Source of the DNA: Polyangiaceae bacterium
GTDB taxonomy: Bacteria > Myxococcota_A > Polyangia > Polyangiales > Polyangiaceae
Reading direction: 5' to 3'
Length of the DNA: 64,000 bases
Assembly: GCA_015075635.1 (NCBI GenBank)
Contig: JABTUA010000001.1
Location: 1,798,001-1,862,000 of the forward strand
Within the stretch, counting starts at the first letter, position 1. Every line of letters begins with the position of its first letter. A program made the translations under genes and the position numbers. Shown in pieces: positions 44,128 through 52,977 of the stretch. The notes under the pieces were generated by a model. That model had not been told where the DNA came from and made no database searches. It saw nothing but the letters and a program-made list of their open reading frames with translations.

Positions 44128-44621
44128 GGCTTGCCTCCGGCCTTCTTCGGGGTCGGAGCGGCAGGTGGCGGCGCGGCCTTCGACTTCTCCAGCTCGTCGA
44201 GCTTGGCCTGCGCGCGCCCGCGACGCGCCAGCGTCTCCTCGAGCAGCGCCCGCGCGCGCGAGAGCTTCGTCTCGACGTCGGACAGATCCTTCTGCACGTC
44301 GCGGAGCTTCTTCTCGGCTTCGGCGGCGCGCACCAGATCGGTCCCGGTCTCCGCGTGCTCGCGCCCCAGCGCTTCGAGCTCCGGGGCGTGCTTGGTATCG
44401 CCGGCAGCTCGGGCTTCCTCGGCGCGCGTGAGCGCGCGCCGCGCGGCGGTCATCGGTTCGTGGGCGAGGCGAGCGTGCGCGGGGACGGCGGAGAGGGCCG
44501 CGAGGGCCGCTTCGGCGCGCCCTCGGTCGTCGCCCGTGCGCGTCGCGAACGCCGCGCCTCCGAGGCTCAGGCAGAGCGCGAGCACGACCAGTGACGAGGC
44601 CCAACGGGGCGAGCTTTTCAC
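44124..44621 (-). CDS. Periplasmic coiled-coil protein (DUF4398-like)
   Basis: 165 residues from a GTG. Signal peptide ends about GGAAFA. The mature part is almost all helix and strongly coiled-coil prone (ARLAHEPMTAARRALTRAEEAR; EAEKKLRDVQKDLSDVETKLSRAR), ending in a Pro/Lys tail. Similar in style to the helical part of the OmpA-like lipoprotein encoded just downstream, which overlaps it, so the pair likely works together in the cell envelope. Confidence 0.72.
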   Translation of the reverse strand: MKSSPRWASSLVVLALCLSLGGAAFATRTGDDRGRAEAALAALSAVPAHARLAHEPMTAARRALTRAEEARAAGDTKHAPELEALGREHAETGTDLVRAAEAEKKLRDVQKDLSDVETKLSRARALLEETLARRGRAQAKLDELEKSKAAPPPAAPTPKKAGGKP

Positions 44622-44716
44622 GGGTGAAACAAGCCACGAGCCTCTCGCCGGGTCAAGTCTCGCGCGCGCCCTCGTCGCGTGCTCGCGATCGGGCTATAGG
44701 CCCCCGCCCGGAGACG

Positions 44717-45154
44717 ATGACGATGCGAAAGAGCTGGGACGAGTATTTCATGGCCATCGCACGCGAGGTGGCGACTCGCTCCACCTGCGACCGAAAGCAC
44801 GTCGGGGCGGTCATCGTGCGCGAGAAGATGATCCTGGCGACGGGATACAACGGCTCGATCCGAGGGTTGCCCCACTGCGACGACGAAGGTCACCTGATGG
44901 AGGACAACCACTGCGTGCGCACCGTGCACGCCGAGGCCAACGCCATCGTCCAGGCGGCCCGCAACGGCGTGCGGGTCGACGAGGCGGGGATCTACGTGAC
45001 GGCTTCGCCCTGCTTCGGCTGCTTCAAGCTGGTGGCCAACTCGGGGATCCGCCGCATCGTGTTCGGTGAGTTCTACCGCGACCATCGCATCTTCGAGTTC
45101 AGCAAGCTCCTGGGCATCGACCTGGTCCATCACGAGGGCGGGCACTCGGGATGA
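44717..45154 (+). CDS. dCMP deaminase family protein
   Basis: 145 residues. Zinc-dependent deaminase: H71-A-E73 in HAEANAI and C99-x2-C102 in SPCFGCFK. The GTKHVGAVIVR-like segment DRKHVGAVIVREKMILATGYNGS and the extra LPHCDDEGHLMEDNHC region, with further cysteines, match ComEB-type dCMP deaminases. Converts dCMP to dUMP for thymidylate supply. A TATAGG hexamer lies 16 bp before the ATG. Coupled to ddl by an ATGA overlap. Confidence 0.9.
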   Translation: MTMRKSWDEYFMAIAREVATRSTCDRKHVGAVIVREKMILATGYNGSIRGLPHCDDEGHLMEDNHCVRTVHAEANAIVQAARNGVRVDEAGIYVTASPCFGCFKLVANSGIRRIVFGEFYRDHRIFEFSKLLGIDLVHHEGGHSG

Positions 45155-46134
45155 AGGCGCTGTCCGTCGCGGTGATCGCCGGAGGACCGTCGGCCGAAGC
45201 GAACGTGAGCCGCACCTCGGCCGGGGCGGTGTGCGCCGCGCTCGGCCAGGCGGGTCAACGAGCGACCGTCCTGGAGCTCGAAGCGGCGCTCCCGGCCGCG
45301 CTCCGCGAGGGGCGCTTCGACGTCGCGTTCCCGGTCACCCACGGCCCGCTCGGGGAGGACGGCTGCCTCCAGGGGCTGCTCGAGGTGCTCGGATTGCCCT
45401 ACGTCGGCTCGGGGGTGCTGGCGAGCGCGCTCGCGGCATCCAAGCCTCACGCCAAGGCGTTGTTCCGGCAGAGCGCGCTGCCCCTGGCAGAGGAGCTCTC
45501 CGTGTCCGAGCTGGAGGGGGTGGCGCGCGCCGCCCAACGCGTGCGTGAGCGCTTCGACGGGGCAGTCGTGGTGAAGCCCGCGTCGGGCGGCTCGGCCATC
45601 GGCACGACGCGGGTCGATCCAGCTGACGAACGGCTCGAGGCGGCGCTGGAGGCGGCCTTCGCCGTGGACGCGGACGTGCTGGTCGAGCGCTTCGTCGCGG
45701 GGCTGGAGGTGACGTGCGGGGTGCTCGAGGGTCCAAGCGGCGCGCGCGTCTTGCCGCCCACGTTGATCTCGGCGAAGGCCGCCGACTGGTACGACTTCAC
45801 CTCACGCTATCGAGCGGGCGGCAGCGCACACCAGTGTCCCGCGCCGCTGCCCGCGGCGGTGACGGCCCGGGTGCAGGAGGTCGCGCTCGCCGCGTTCCGG
45901 GCGTTGGGCTGCCGCGACCTCGGGCGCGCCGATTTCGTGGTCCCGGAAGGAGACGACCCGTCCGGGGTGACCTTGCTCGAGATCAACACCCTGCCCGGCA
46001 TGACCAGCACCAGCTTGTTCCCGGAGGCCGCCGCCGCGGTCGGCATCGAGTTTCCCAGGTTGTGCGCGGAGCTCGCGCGCCGCGCCCACGAGCGCCCCGC
46101 GCGCAAGCATCCCGTCCCGATCGCCATGCCTTGA
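45151..46134 (+). CDS. ddl: D-alanine--D-alanine ligase
   Basis: 327 residues. ATP-grasp enzyme for the cell-wall dipeptide. Landmarks: VIAGGPSAEANVSRTSA at the start, FPVTHGPLGEDGCLQGLLE, VVKPASGGSAIGT, LVERFVAGLEVTCGV and the metal-binding end LLEINTLPGMTSTSLFPEAA. The usual HGxxGEDG is present as HGPLGEDG. Not in a dcw cluster; it shares an operon with the dCMP deaminase gene. Confidence 0.96.
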   Translation: MKALSVAVIAGGPSAEANVSRTSAGAVCAALGQAGQRATVLELEAALPAALREGRFDVAFPVTHGPLGEDGCLQGLLEVLGLPYVGSGVLASALAASKPHAKALFRQSALPLAEELSVSELEGVARAAQRVRERFDGAVVVKPASGGSAIGTTRVDPADERLEAALEAAFAVDADVLVERFVAGLEVTCGVLEGPSGARVLPPTLISAKAADWYDFTSRYRAGGSAHQCPAPLPAAVTARVQEVALAAFRALGCRDLGRADFVVPEGDDPSGVTLLEINTLPGMTSTSLFPEAAAAVGIEFPRLCAELARRAHERPARKHPVPIAMP

Positions 46135-46154
46135 GTCCGACGGCGAGCGCCGAG

Positions 46155-46760
46155 TCAGCGCTTGCGCGCGCGCAGGCGGGCGAGCAGCTCGTCACGATTC
46201 TCCGGCGCGGTGACCGCACGGGGCCCCGGGCCGCGCTCTGGTGCCGTCGGGGCAGGCTCGGCCGCCGCTGCCGCGGCTGCGGAGCCGAGGGGCTGCGACA
46301 CGACCTCGGGGGCGCTCTGCTCGGGAGCGCTCGGTTCGGGCTGCGCCGGCTCGGCCACGTCGCTGCCGATCACCGGCTCGGGCTCGAGCACCAGCGGCGT
46401 CAGCTCGGCAGCGGGCGGGCGGCGGGAGCGGCGCTCTTTTCGGCGTTCACTCATGACCCGATCGATGAAGCGCTTGGTGCCCGCATCGAAACGACGGAAA
46501 CGCACGCGGAGGCCGCCGGGACGGTCGCCCTCCGCGGCCACGGCCTTGTGAACCTTGCCCTCGGCCCGCACGGGCTTGCTGCCATCCTCCAGCACGATCT
46601 CGAAGCGCACCACCGTGTCCTTGGGCAGCGCGGGCTGATCGATGAGCAAGACGGCCTTGTCGTCGATGCTCCACGCCTCGGCCACGAGATATGCGTCTTC
46701 GTCCGCGAACGGACGGTGCACACGCAGAACGACGGGATCCGCCACGGAGAGGTTCGACAT
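46155..46760 (-). CDS. PilZ-domain-like protein
   Basis: 201 residues. The first about 105 form a beta-rich unit with VVRFEIVLEDGSKPVRAEGKV and RPGGLRVRFRRFDAGTKRFIDRVM, the myxobacterial PilZ-like pattern; the N-terminal RxxxR c-di-GMP motif is not clearly present, so binding of c-di-GMP is doubtful. The rest is a low-complexity Glu/Pro/Ala tail ending LRARKR. ATG chosen at MSNLSVADP. Divergent from purD with 75 bp between. Confidence 0.65.
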   Translation of the reverse strand: MSNLSVADPVVLRVHRPFADEDAYLVAEAWSIDDKAVLLIDQPALPKDTVVRFEIVLEDGSKPVRAEGKVHKAVAAEGDRPGGLRVRFRRFDAGTKRFIDRVMSERRKERRSRRPPAAELTPLVLEPEPVIGSDVAEPAQPEPSAPEQSAPEVVSQPLGSAAAAAAAEPAPTAPERGPGPRAVTAPENRDELLARLRARKR

Positions 46761-46835
46761 TTCTACCGGTACCAGCGCCGCGAGGCAAATCGGCGTCGCG
46801 TATCCCGGGCGCTGGGGTAGGCTTCGGCGCGGTCC

Positions 46836-48128
46836 ATGACGGGTCGGAAGGTTCTGATACTGGGGTCCGGTGGGCGCGAGCACGCCCTGGCCGACGCGTT
46901 GCTCGCGTCGCCATCGGTGGGCGAGGTCGTCGTTTCACCCGGCAACGCCGGCACGGCTTCCGTGCCCGCTTGGCTCTCGGCGCCGAAGCGCCTGCGCAAC
47001 GCCAGCGGAGCACCCCTCGACCTGGCCCGAGCCGAGCGCCCCGACTTGATCGTCGTCGGCCCCGAGGCGCCGCTGACGGAGGGGCTGATCGACGAGCTCG
47101 GGCAGGCGGGCTTCCTCGCCTACGGTCCGAGCCGGCGCGCCGCGGCGCTGGAGGGCTCGAAGGCCTTCATGAAAGACTTCGCGCGGCGCCACGGCCTGCG
47201 CACCGCGCGGCACGAGAGCGTCACCGACTCGGCCGCCGTGGAGCGCGTGGTGCGGAGCTTCGACGAGCCTCCGGTGGTGAAGGCCGACGGCTTGTGCGCG
47301 GGCAAGGGCGTCGTGGTCGCCGAGTCCCACGCCGAAGCGATCGGCGCCGCCCGCGAGATGCTCGGCGGTCGCTTCGGCCAAGCCGGCGCCAGGGTCGTGA
47401 TCGAGGAGCGCCTGCTGGGGCACGAGGCGAGCGTACACGCGGTGTGCGATGGCGAGCGCGCCTTCCTGCTGCCAGCTGCTCAGGACCACAAGCGCATCGG
47501 TGACGGTGACACCGGCCCCAACACCGGGGGCATGGGCACCTACGCTCCGGCCCCGCTCGTCACCCCGGAGCTCGGCGAGCGCATCCGCCGCGAGATCATC
47601 GAGCGCGCCGTGGCCGGCATGGCAGCCGACGGTAACCCGTTCCGCGGCACCCTGTTCGCCGGGCTGATGATCACGCCGGCGGGAGAGCCTTGCCTGCTCG
47701 AGTTCAACGTGCGCTTCGGAGACCCGGAGACGCAGGTGCTGATGAACGTGATCGACGGGGACTTGGCCGAGCTGCTCGCGGGGGCCGCGGCGGGACGCAT
47801 GTCCCCGGGCTCTCTTCGGGTCTCCCCGCGGCACGCCGTGTGCGTCGTGCTCGCGGCGCCTGGTTATCCGGGTACGCCCCGGACGGGTACGCCGATCCTC
47901 GGGCTCGACGCTGCGGCTGCTCTGGAGGGCGTGCGCGTCTACCACGCTGGCACGCGCCTCGACGCCGCGGGCTGCGTGACCAGCGGCGGTCGCGTGCTCG
48001 GAGTGACCGCGCGCGGCGAGACGCTGGTCGAGGCGCATGCGCGCGCCTACCGTGCCGCAGAGTTGATCGAGTTCGAGGGCAAGCAGATGCGCCACGACAT
48101 CGCAGCGCAGGCGCTGCCCGTACGATGA
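46836..48128 (+). CDS. purD: Phosphoribosylamine--glycine ligase
   Basis: 430 residues. Second step of purine synthesis. ATP-grasp fold: VLILGSGGREHALADALLAS, VVGPEAPLTEGLIDEL, KADGLCAGKGVVVA, the GGMGTYAP motif and LLEFNVRFGDPETQVLM. Complete C-terminal domain. TAGGCT ends 12 bp before the ATG, so a very short leader is likely. tsaC starts within its stop. Confidence 0.97.
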   Translation: MTGRKVLILGSGGREHALADALLASPSVGEVVVSPGNAGTASVPAWLSAPKRLRNASGAPLDLARAERPDLIVVGPEAPLTEGLIDELGQAGFLAYGPSRRAAALEGSKAFMKDFARRHGLRTARHESVTDSAAVERVVRSFDEPPVVKADGLCAGKGVVVAESHAEAIGAAREMLGGRFGQAGARVVIEERLLGHEASVHAVCDGERAFLLPAAQDHKRIGDGDTGPNTGGMGTYAPAPLVTPELGERIRREIIERAVAGMAADGNPFRGTLFAGLMITPAGEPCLLEFNVRFGDPETQVLMNVIDGDLAELLAGAAAGRMSPGSLRVSPRHAVCVVLAAPGYPGTPRTGTPILGLDAAAALEGVRVYHAGTRLDAAGCVTSGGRVLGVTARGETLVEAHARAYRAAELIEFEGKQMRHDIAAQALPVR

Positions 48129-48751
48129 CCACGAGCTTGGACGCGGCGCTCGGCGTGCTCCGTCGCGACGGCGTCGTCGCGGCGGCGACCGAGTCCCTGT
48201 TTGGCCTCTTGGCAGACGCGACCTCGCCGACGGCGGTCGACAGGGTCGCGGCGCTGAAGCCGCGCTCGGACAAGGCCTTGCCGCTGATCCTGCCGAACCG
48301 TGAGAGCTGGACGCTGGTCGCCGCGGAGATCCCCGAGCTGGCCCGAGCGCTGGCGGAAGCGTTCTGGCCCGGGCCGCTCACGCTCGCGGTGCCCGCCCGG
48401 GCCTCTCTCGATGCTCACCTGGTCGAGGGGGGAACGGTCGCGGTCCGCCTGCCCGCGGCGTCGCCGGCGGCGCGCCTCTGCTCGGCCTTCGGCCGCCCGT
48501 TGACGGCGACCAGCGCGAACCCGAGCGGCTCGCCGCCCACGGCCGACGCGCGGGTCGTGCGTCGGAGCTTCGCGACCGAAATTGCTGCCGGCAACCTGTT
48601 CGTGGTCGACGAGCCCGCGCCCGGTGGCCCGCCTTCCACCGTGATCGTCGTGCGCGGTGACGCACTGGAGATCGTGCGCGAGGGCGCCATCGACGCCGGG
48701 CGGATCGCGAGGGTCGTAGAGTCCGCCCGCTCCGGCGGGCAAATGCGATAG
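48125..48751 (+). CDS. tsaC: Threonylcarbamoyl-AMP synthase (Sua5/YrdC family)
   Basis: 208 residues. The first step of the universal t6A37 tRNA modification. Motifs: VVAAATESLFGLLADATSP, LKPRSDKALPLILP (the K-x-R pattern), WPGPLTLAVPA, VAVRLPA and TSANPSGSPPT. Short YrdC form without the Sua5 extension. Overlaps purD by 4 bp. tsaB, tsaD and tsaE are not in the window. Confidence 0.92.
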   Translation: MTTSLDAALGVLRRDGVVAAATESLFGLLADATSPTAVDRVAALKPRSDKALPLILPNRESWTLVAAEIPELARALAEAFWPGPLTLAVPARASLDAHLVEGGTVAVRLPAASPAARLCSAFGRPLTATSANPSGSPPTADARVVRRSFATEIAAGNLFVVDEPAPGGPPSTVIVVRGDALEIVREGAIDAGRIARVVESARSGGQMR

Positions 48752-48762
48752 CATTCGCCCGC

Positions 48763-50070
48763 ATGGCAGACGTAGCTCCGCTCGCGCCGCTCTCTTACGC
48801 TCCCGACCTGTTGCCACAGGTCGTGGCGCCTCCCTACGACGTGATCGACGCCGAGCTCCGCCGAACGCTCTCGGCGCGCCATCCGGAGAACGTCGTTCAC
48901 GTGGACCTGCCCAGCGGCGAAGGTGCCGCGAAGTACGCGGAGGCGCGCCGGCTCCTGACCGACTGGCAAGCGCGCCGGGTCCTGGTCCGCGACGCGCAGC
49001 CCGGGTTCTGGCGCTACGCCCAGACCTTCGACCCGCCCGGCGGCGGCGAGCGGCGCACGCGCCGTGGCTTCTTCGCGCTGGTCAAGGTGGAGCCGTACTC
49101 GGCTCGCGTGGTCCTGCCACACGAGCGCACCCTGACCGGGCCCAAGCTCGATCGCCTGGAGCTCGGCCGTGCGACGCGCACCGCGATCTCGCCGGGTTTC
49201 ATGCTGTACTCGGATCCGGAGCGTGCGCTCGACGCTCACCTCGAAGACGGCACGCCCATCGCCGACTTTTCCACGGACGACGGCGTGCGGCACCAGCTCT
49301 GGCGCGTGAGCCGCGCCACATCGGTGGTGCGTATCGCCAGCGCCCTCTCCGACGCGCGCCTGCTGATCGCCGACGGGCACCATCGCTACGAAACGGCGCT
49401 GGCGCTCTCCGGCGAGATCGACGCCGAGGCGCGCGCAGCAGGACACCGCGTGCCGGAGCGTGCGGAGCACCACTACTTCCCGGTGCTGCTCGCCAACGGC
49501 GACGATCCGGGTTTGGTGGTGTTTCCGACGCATCGCCTGGTGCACTCCCTCGCCCAGGCCGACCTCGCCACGCTGCTGGTCCGGGCGGAGGAGCTGTTCG
49601 CCGTCACGCCCGCCAGCGGCGCCGTGGAGGATCTCGCGAGCGCGCTCGCCAGGGCGCCCGAGGCCAGCTTGTGCGTGGTGGGCCCCGACGGCCGCGCCGC
49701 GCTCCTGGTCGCGCGGAGCGACGTCGATCTCGAGTCACACCCCGTGCTCGGCAAGCGCCCGGCGGTGTTGCGTCAGACCGCGGTCACTCTGCTCCACGAC
49801 GGGCTGCTCGAGCACGTGCTCGGCATCTCCCCCGAGGCGCAAGCGGCGAAGACCAACATCCGCTACCTGCAAGACGCTCGCGCAGGGGTCGCCGCCCTGG
49901 GCAGCGGCGCTGGGCAGCTCTTGTTCCTGATGAAACCGACGCCGGTCTCCGTCGTGCGCAAGGTCGCGGAGGCTGGCGAGGTGATGCCGCAGAAGTCGAC
50001 CTTCTTCTATCCGAAGGTGCCGACGGGGCTGTTCTTCCACACCCTGGATCCCACCCGCAGCGTGAGCTGA
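48763..50070 (+). CDS. DUF1015 family protein
   Basis: 435 residues, soluble. Recognised by VVAPPYDVIDAELRRTLSARHPENVVHVDLP, the GFFALVKVEPY...VLPHERTLTGPKLDRL block, LLIADGHHRYETAL and the end FLMKPTPVSVVRKVAEAGEVMPQKSTFFYPKVPTGLFFH. The function of the family is not established, but it is often found next to serine-synthesis genes, as here with serC. TAGCAT lies 8 bp before the ATG. The protein is full length. Confidence 0.9.
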   Translation: MADVAPLAPLSYAPDLLPQVVAPPYDVIDAELRRTLSARHPENVVHVDLPSGEGAAKYAEARRLLTDWQARRVLVRDAQPGFWRYAQTFDPPGGGERRTRRGFFALVKVEPYSARVVLPHERTLTGPKLDRLELGRATRTAISPGFMLYSDPERALDAHLEDGTPIADFSTDDGVRHQLWRVSRATSVVRIASALSDARLLIADGHHRYETALALSGEIDAEARAAGHRVPERAEHHYFPVLLANGDDPGLVVFPTHRLVHSLAQADLATLLVRAEELFAVTPASGAVEDLASALARAPEASLCVVGPDGRAALLVARSDVDLESHPVLGKRPAVLRQTAVTLLHDGLLEHVLGISPEAQAAKTNIRYLQDARAGVAALGSGAGQLLFLMKPTPVSVVRKVAEAGEVMPQKSTFFYPKVPTGLFFHTLDPTRSVS

Positions 50071-50089
50071 CCGCGCGCAGGCGCGCGCC

Positions 50090-50118
50090 TTGACGCGACG
50101 CGGCACAGGCGCTACTCG
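50090..50118 (+). promoter_or_regulatory. Candidate promoter of serC
   Basis: TTGACG, 17 bp spacer, TACTCG. Strong -35, weak -10; gives a leader of about 60 nt before serC. Suggests serC can be transcribed apart from the DUF1015 gene. Confidence 0.45.
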
Positions 50119-50184
50119 ACAGCTCGCGCGAGCGTCGCGCTCCCGAGTCGTTGGGACCCGAACGCCCGCGAGTGGAGCTGTCCC

Positions 50185-51267
50185 ATGCGAGCCATGAACT
50201 TCAACGCCGGCCCGGCGGCGCTTCCCCTTTCCGCTCTCGAACGCGCAGCGCGCGAGCTCCTGGATGTCGAGGGGAGCGGCATGAGCATCATGGAGCACAG
50301 CCATCGCGGCAAGACCTACGAGGCGATCCACAACCAGGCCATCGCGCTCACGCGAGAGCTGCTCGGCGTTCCGGACAGCTACGACGTGCTCCTGCTCCAG
50401 GGTGGCGCGAGCCAGCAGTTCGCGGTGGTCCCCATGAACCTGCTCACGCCCGACAAGAGCGCCGATTACGTCCTCACCGGCTCCTGGTCGCAGAAGGCCT
50501 ACAAGGAGGCGAAGACCGTGGGCAAGGCGCGAGTGGCGTGCAGCACCGAGGTCGACAAGAAGTTCACTCGCATCCCCAAGCAGAGCGAGCTCGAGCTCGA
50601 TCCTGCGGCAGCGTACGTCCACATCACCAGCAACAACACCATCTTCGGCACCCAGTGGCAGGCGTTCCCGGACACCGGCAGCGTGCCGCTGGTGGCGGAC
50701 ATGTCGAGCGACATCATGTGGAGGCCCTTCGACGTGTCGAAGTTCGGGCTGATCTACGCCGGCGCGCAGAAGAACCTGGGACCTTCGGGCGTGACGCTCG
50801 TGATCGCGAAGAAGGAGCTGGTCGCCGCGGGGCGCAAGGACATCCCCGCCATCTTCCAGTACCGCACCCACGCCGAGAACAACTCGCTCTACAACACGCC
50901 TCCGACGTTCGGCGTGTACATCCTGCGCAACGTGCTCGAAGCCGTGAAGCAGGCCGGCGGCCTTGGCGCGATGGAGAAGCACAACCAGGACAAGGCAGCG
51001 CTCTTGTACGCGGCCATCGACGCGCGCCCGGATTTCTTCCGCTGCCCCGTCGACAAGGACAGCCGCTCCAGCATGAACGTGGTGTTCACGCTGCCGACCG
51101 AGGCCCTGGAGGCAGAGTTCCTGGCCGAGGCCAGCCGTCGCAAGATGGTCGGACTGAAGGGGCATCGCTCGGTGGGCGGCATCCGCGCCAGCATCTACAA
51201 CGCTTGCAGCCGGGAGTGGGTGCAGGCGCTGGTGGACCTGATGACCGAGTTCCAGAAGGGCCGCTGA
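50185..51267 (+). CDS. serC: Phosphoserine aminotransferase
   Basis: 360 residues. PLP enzyme of serine (and vitamin B6) synthesis. Begins [20 protein letters not shown]-contact motifs [12 protein letters not shown] and [14 protein letters not shown]-binding Lys in [12 protein letters not shown]; end [18 protein letters not shown]. Ribosome site GGAG 7 bp before the ATG. It follows the DUF1015 gene and is followed, 14 bp after the stop, by a dispersed repeat that touches an IS element. Confidence 0.97.
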   Translation: MRAMNFNAGPAALPLSALERAARELLDVEGSGMSIMEHSHRGKTYEAIHNQAIALTRELLGVPDSYDVLLLQGGASQQFAVVPMNLLTPDKSADYVLTGSWSQKAYKEAKTVGKARVACSTEVDKKFTRIPKQSELELDPAAAYVHITSNNTIFGTQWQAFPDTGSVPLVADMSSDIMWRPFDVSKFGLIYAGAQKNLGPSGVTLVIAKKELVAAGRKDIPAIFQYRTHAENNSLYNTPPTFGVYILRNVLEAVKQAGGLGAMEKHNQDKAALLYAAIDARPDFFRCPVDKDSRSSMNVVFTLPTEALEAEFLAEASRRKMVGLKGHRSVGGIRASIYNACSREWVQALVDLMTEFQKGR

Positions 51268-51280
51268 GCCCGCGTTCTCG

Positions 51281-51325
51281 AGACTCGCTGTCTTGGCAAG
51301 AGCAGATCGCGAGTCGCCACTGAAG
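51281..51325 (-). repeat. Dispersed intergenic repeat, copy B
   Basis: On the minus strand reads TTCAGTGGCGACTCGCGATC then TGCTCTTGCCAAGACAGCGAG. It equals copy A at 36 of 41 positions. It begins 14 bp after the serC stop, in the same orientation relative to serC as copy A has to its own upstream gene. Its other end overlaps the presumed IS boundary by about five bases. Confidence 0.8.
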
Positions 51326-52842
51326 TCGACACCCAACGCGAATTCCGGCGAACGCGCTTCGCGATACCCGGAGGGCTCATGATTGATCGGATCTCGCGCA
51401 GGCGAGCGCGGCGAGGAAGCCAACCTCGTAGTCGAGGACCTTTTGGTAGCCCTTCCCCAGGGTCTGCCAGCCCGGCATGCCGTTGTTTCGCAAATGGCCG
51501 CCGAGTCGGGCAACGGCGAGCAGTGCATCCCCGATTGTTCTTGGGACCGCCGGGAGTCGGAGCTTGAACTTGACGACCAGCAACTGCGGCTCGGTCAGGA
51601 TGGTTGTGGCTGGTTGCTCGGGCGCGACGCGGGCCAGCGAGCGCATGAGCAGGAGGCGCCAGGCGATGGGCAGAAACACTGCCAGGGCATTGCTCAATGC
51701 CTGATACGACTCGAGTTGTCGCTTCTCGAGCGAACACCCTTGCTTGAGTGCCTTGAAGAACTCCTCGATCACCCAGCGGCTGCGATAGTAGTCGACAACG
51801 GTGGCGAGCTCGGCGGTGGTGTCGATTGGCTCGGTGGTGAGCAAGACCCATTCGATCGGCGGCTCGCCTTCGATCGGTGCCAGCTCCCAGACTCGCACAA
51901 CGTTCAGCTCGATGGCTGCCGTCGAGTGCTTGCAGTTGCGCGGACGCACCACCGTCAAGCGCCGACCAGCCACGCCGACCTCCGCGCTTCGCGCGTTTCG
52001 CGGCGGATGCTCTTTCGCGGCGTGCGCGCGACTGCTCCGCGGCCTTGACGACACCGAAATCGTGCGGGATAGCTGCGGTTCGAGCTCCGACAGGGCCGCG
52101 CGCAAACAGACTCCGACTTCTTCGGTTCCTCGGTCGCGAGCCGAGCGGATGACGTAACGAGAGCCGAGTTCCTGGGCCTTCGCCAGCACCTCGAAGATGT
52201 CTGCTTCGCGGTCCATCACGTGAACTAGTTGGCTATCCGGGCATCTCGAATGGACGGCATCGAGCATCGCTGGCCAGCGCAACGACTCGCGCTCGGGATC
52301 CTTCCGGCGATCGGCTGCGCGGCCCCGACGCCCACCCTTGTACTTGGTCCTGACGTGCTGGTGCAGGCCAAGCACACCAAGTGGCAGTCGGTCCTCACCC
52401 GGAAGCACGGCCAGCGCGACATGAGCGAGGAAGCCTTGACCACCGCCAGACGTAGCCCCCAGCCCCTCGCGCCGACTGGAGCCGCCGAGCGTCACCTCAG
52501 TTGTGTCGTGTGCCACGATGCACACGCCCTCAGAGCGCACGCGCTCCGCAGTCGCCAATAGGTGTGGTTCGAGGACCTCAGCCGCGGCGACCTGCTCGTT
52601 TCGCAGGAATCGGTAGACGCCCTCCAGCTCGGATGGGGTATCGACGGCCTGAGGAAAACCCACCCCCGGCGACGTCATCACCTTCTCGGCGAGCCACTTC
52701 AGCCGATCGCTGCGCCGTCTGTCGCCGAGTATTGCGCCCTCGAACTCAACCGAAATCGGCTGGTTCAGCCACTCCGTTGCTCGCATTTCACCCGTAGATC
52801 ATACGGCGGCGGTCCTGGCAACGAGATGTGTATGATCCTGAG
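51320..52842 (-). mobile_element. IS4-family (Tn5/IS50-like) insertion sequence
   Basis: About 1.52 kb containing one transposase gene. The proposed ends are CTGAAGTCGACACCCAACGCG at the left (first 20 bases) and, on the minus strand, CTCAGGATCATACACATCTC at the right; ungapped they agree at 12 of 21 positions. The right end resembles the CTGACTCTTATACACA outer end of IS50. No matching 9-bp flanks are visible (GAGTCGCCA left, CCGGAGGGG right), so the boundaries or the history are uncertain. Confidence 0.65.
51377..52786 (-). CDS. IS4-family transposase
   Basis: 469 residues, about the length of the Tn5 transposase. N-terminal Tn5-type DNA-binding region with GAILGDRRRSDRLKWLAEKV and EGVYRFLRNEQV. 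DDE catalytic triad is visible: D94 in AHDTTE, D192 in VMDREADIF and E341 within the Y334-x2-R337-x3-E341-x6-K348 signature of the IS4 family. The frame is intact with no internal stop, so the element may be active. It is the only clear transposase in the window. Confidence 0.93.
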   Translation of the reverse strand: MRATEWLNQPISVEFEGAILGDRRRSDRLKWLAEKVMTSPGVGFPQAVDTPSELEGVYRFLRNEQVAAAEVLEPHLLATAERVRSEGVCIVAHDTTEVTLGGSSRREGLGATSGGGQGFLAHVALAVLPGEDRLPLGVLGLHQHVRTKYKGGRRGRAADRRKDPERESLRWPAMLDAVHSRCPDSQLVHVMDREADIFEVLAKAQELGSRYVIRSARDRGTEEVGVCLRAALSELEPQLSRTISVSSRPRSSRAHAAKEHPPRNARSAEVGVAGRRLTVVRPRNCKHSTAAIELNVVRVWELAPIEGEPPIEWVLLTTEPIDTTAELATVVDYYRSRWVIEEFFKALKQGCSLEKRQLESYQALSNALAVFLPIAWRLLLMRSLARVAPEQPATTILTEPQLLVVKFKLRLPAVPRTIGDALLAVARLGGHLRNNGMPGWQTLGKGYQKVLDYEVGFLAALACARSDQS

Positions 52843-52977
52843 CCGGAGGGGTAGGCCGGCGCACCCGCGCCGTCAGGTGGGAGTCGTCGCCAAGCTGTTC
52901 TGTCCGCAGCTCGGCGAGTACCCTGAAGAAAACGAGCCCTGGCGGCGAACGCGGGCCGCGAAGGAGCGAGGCCCGAG

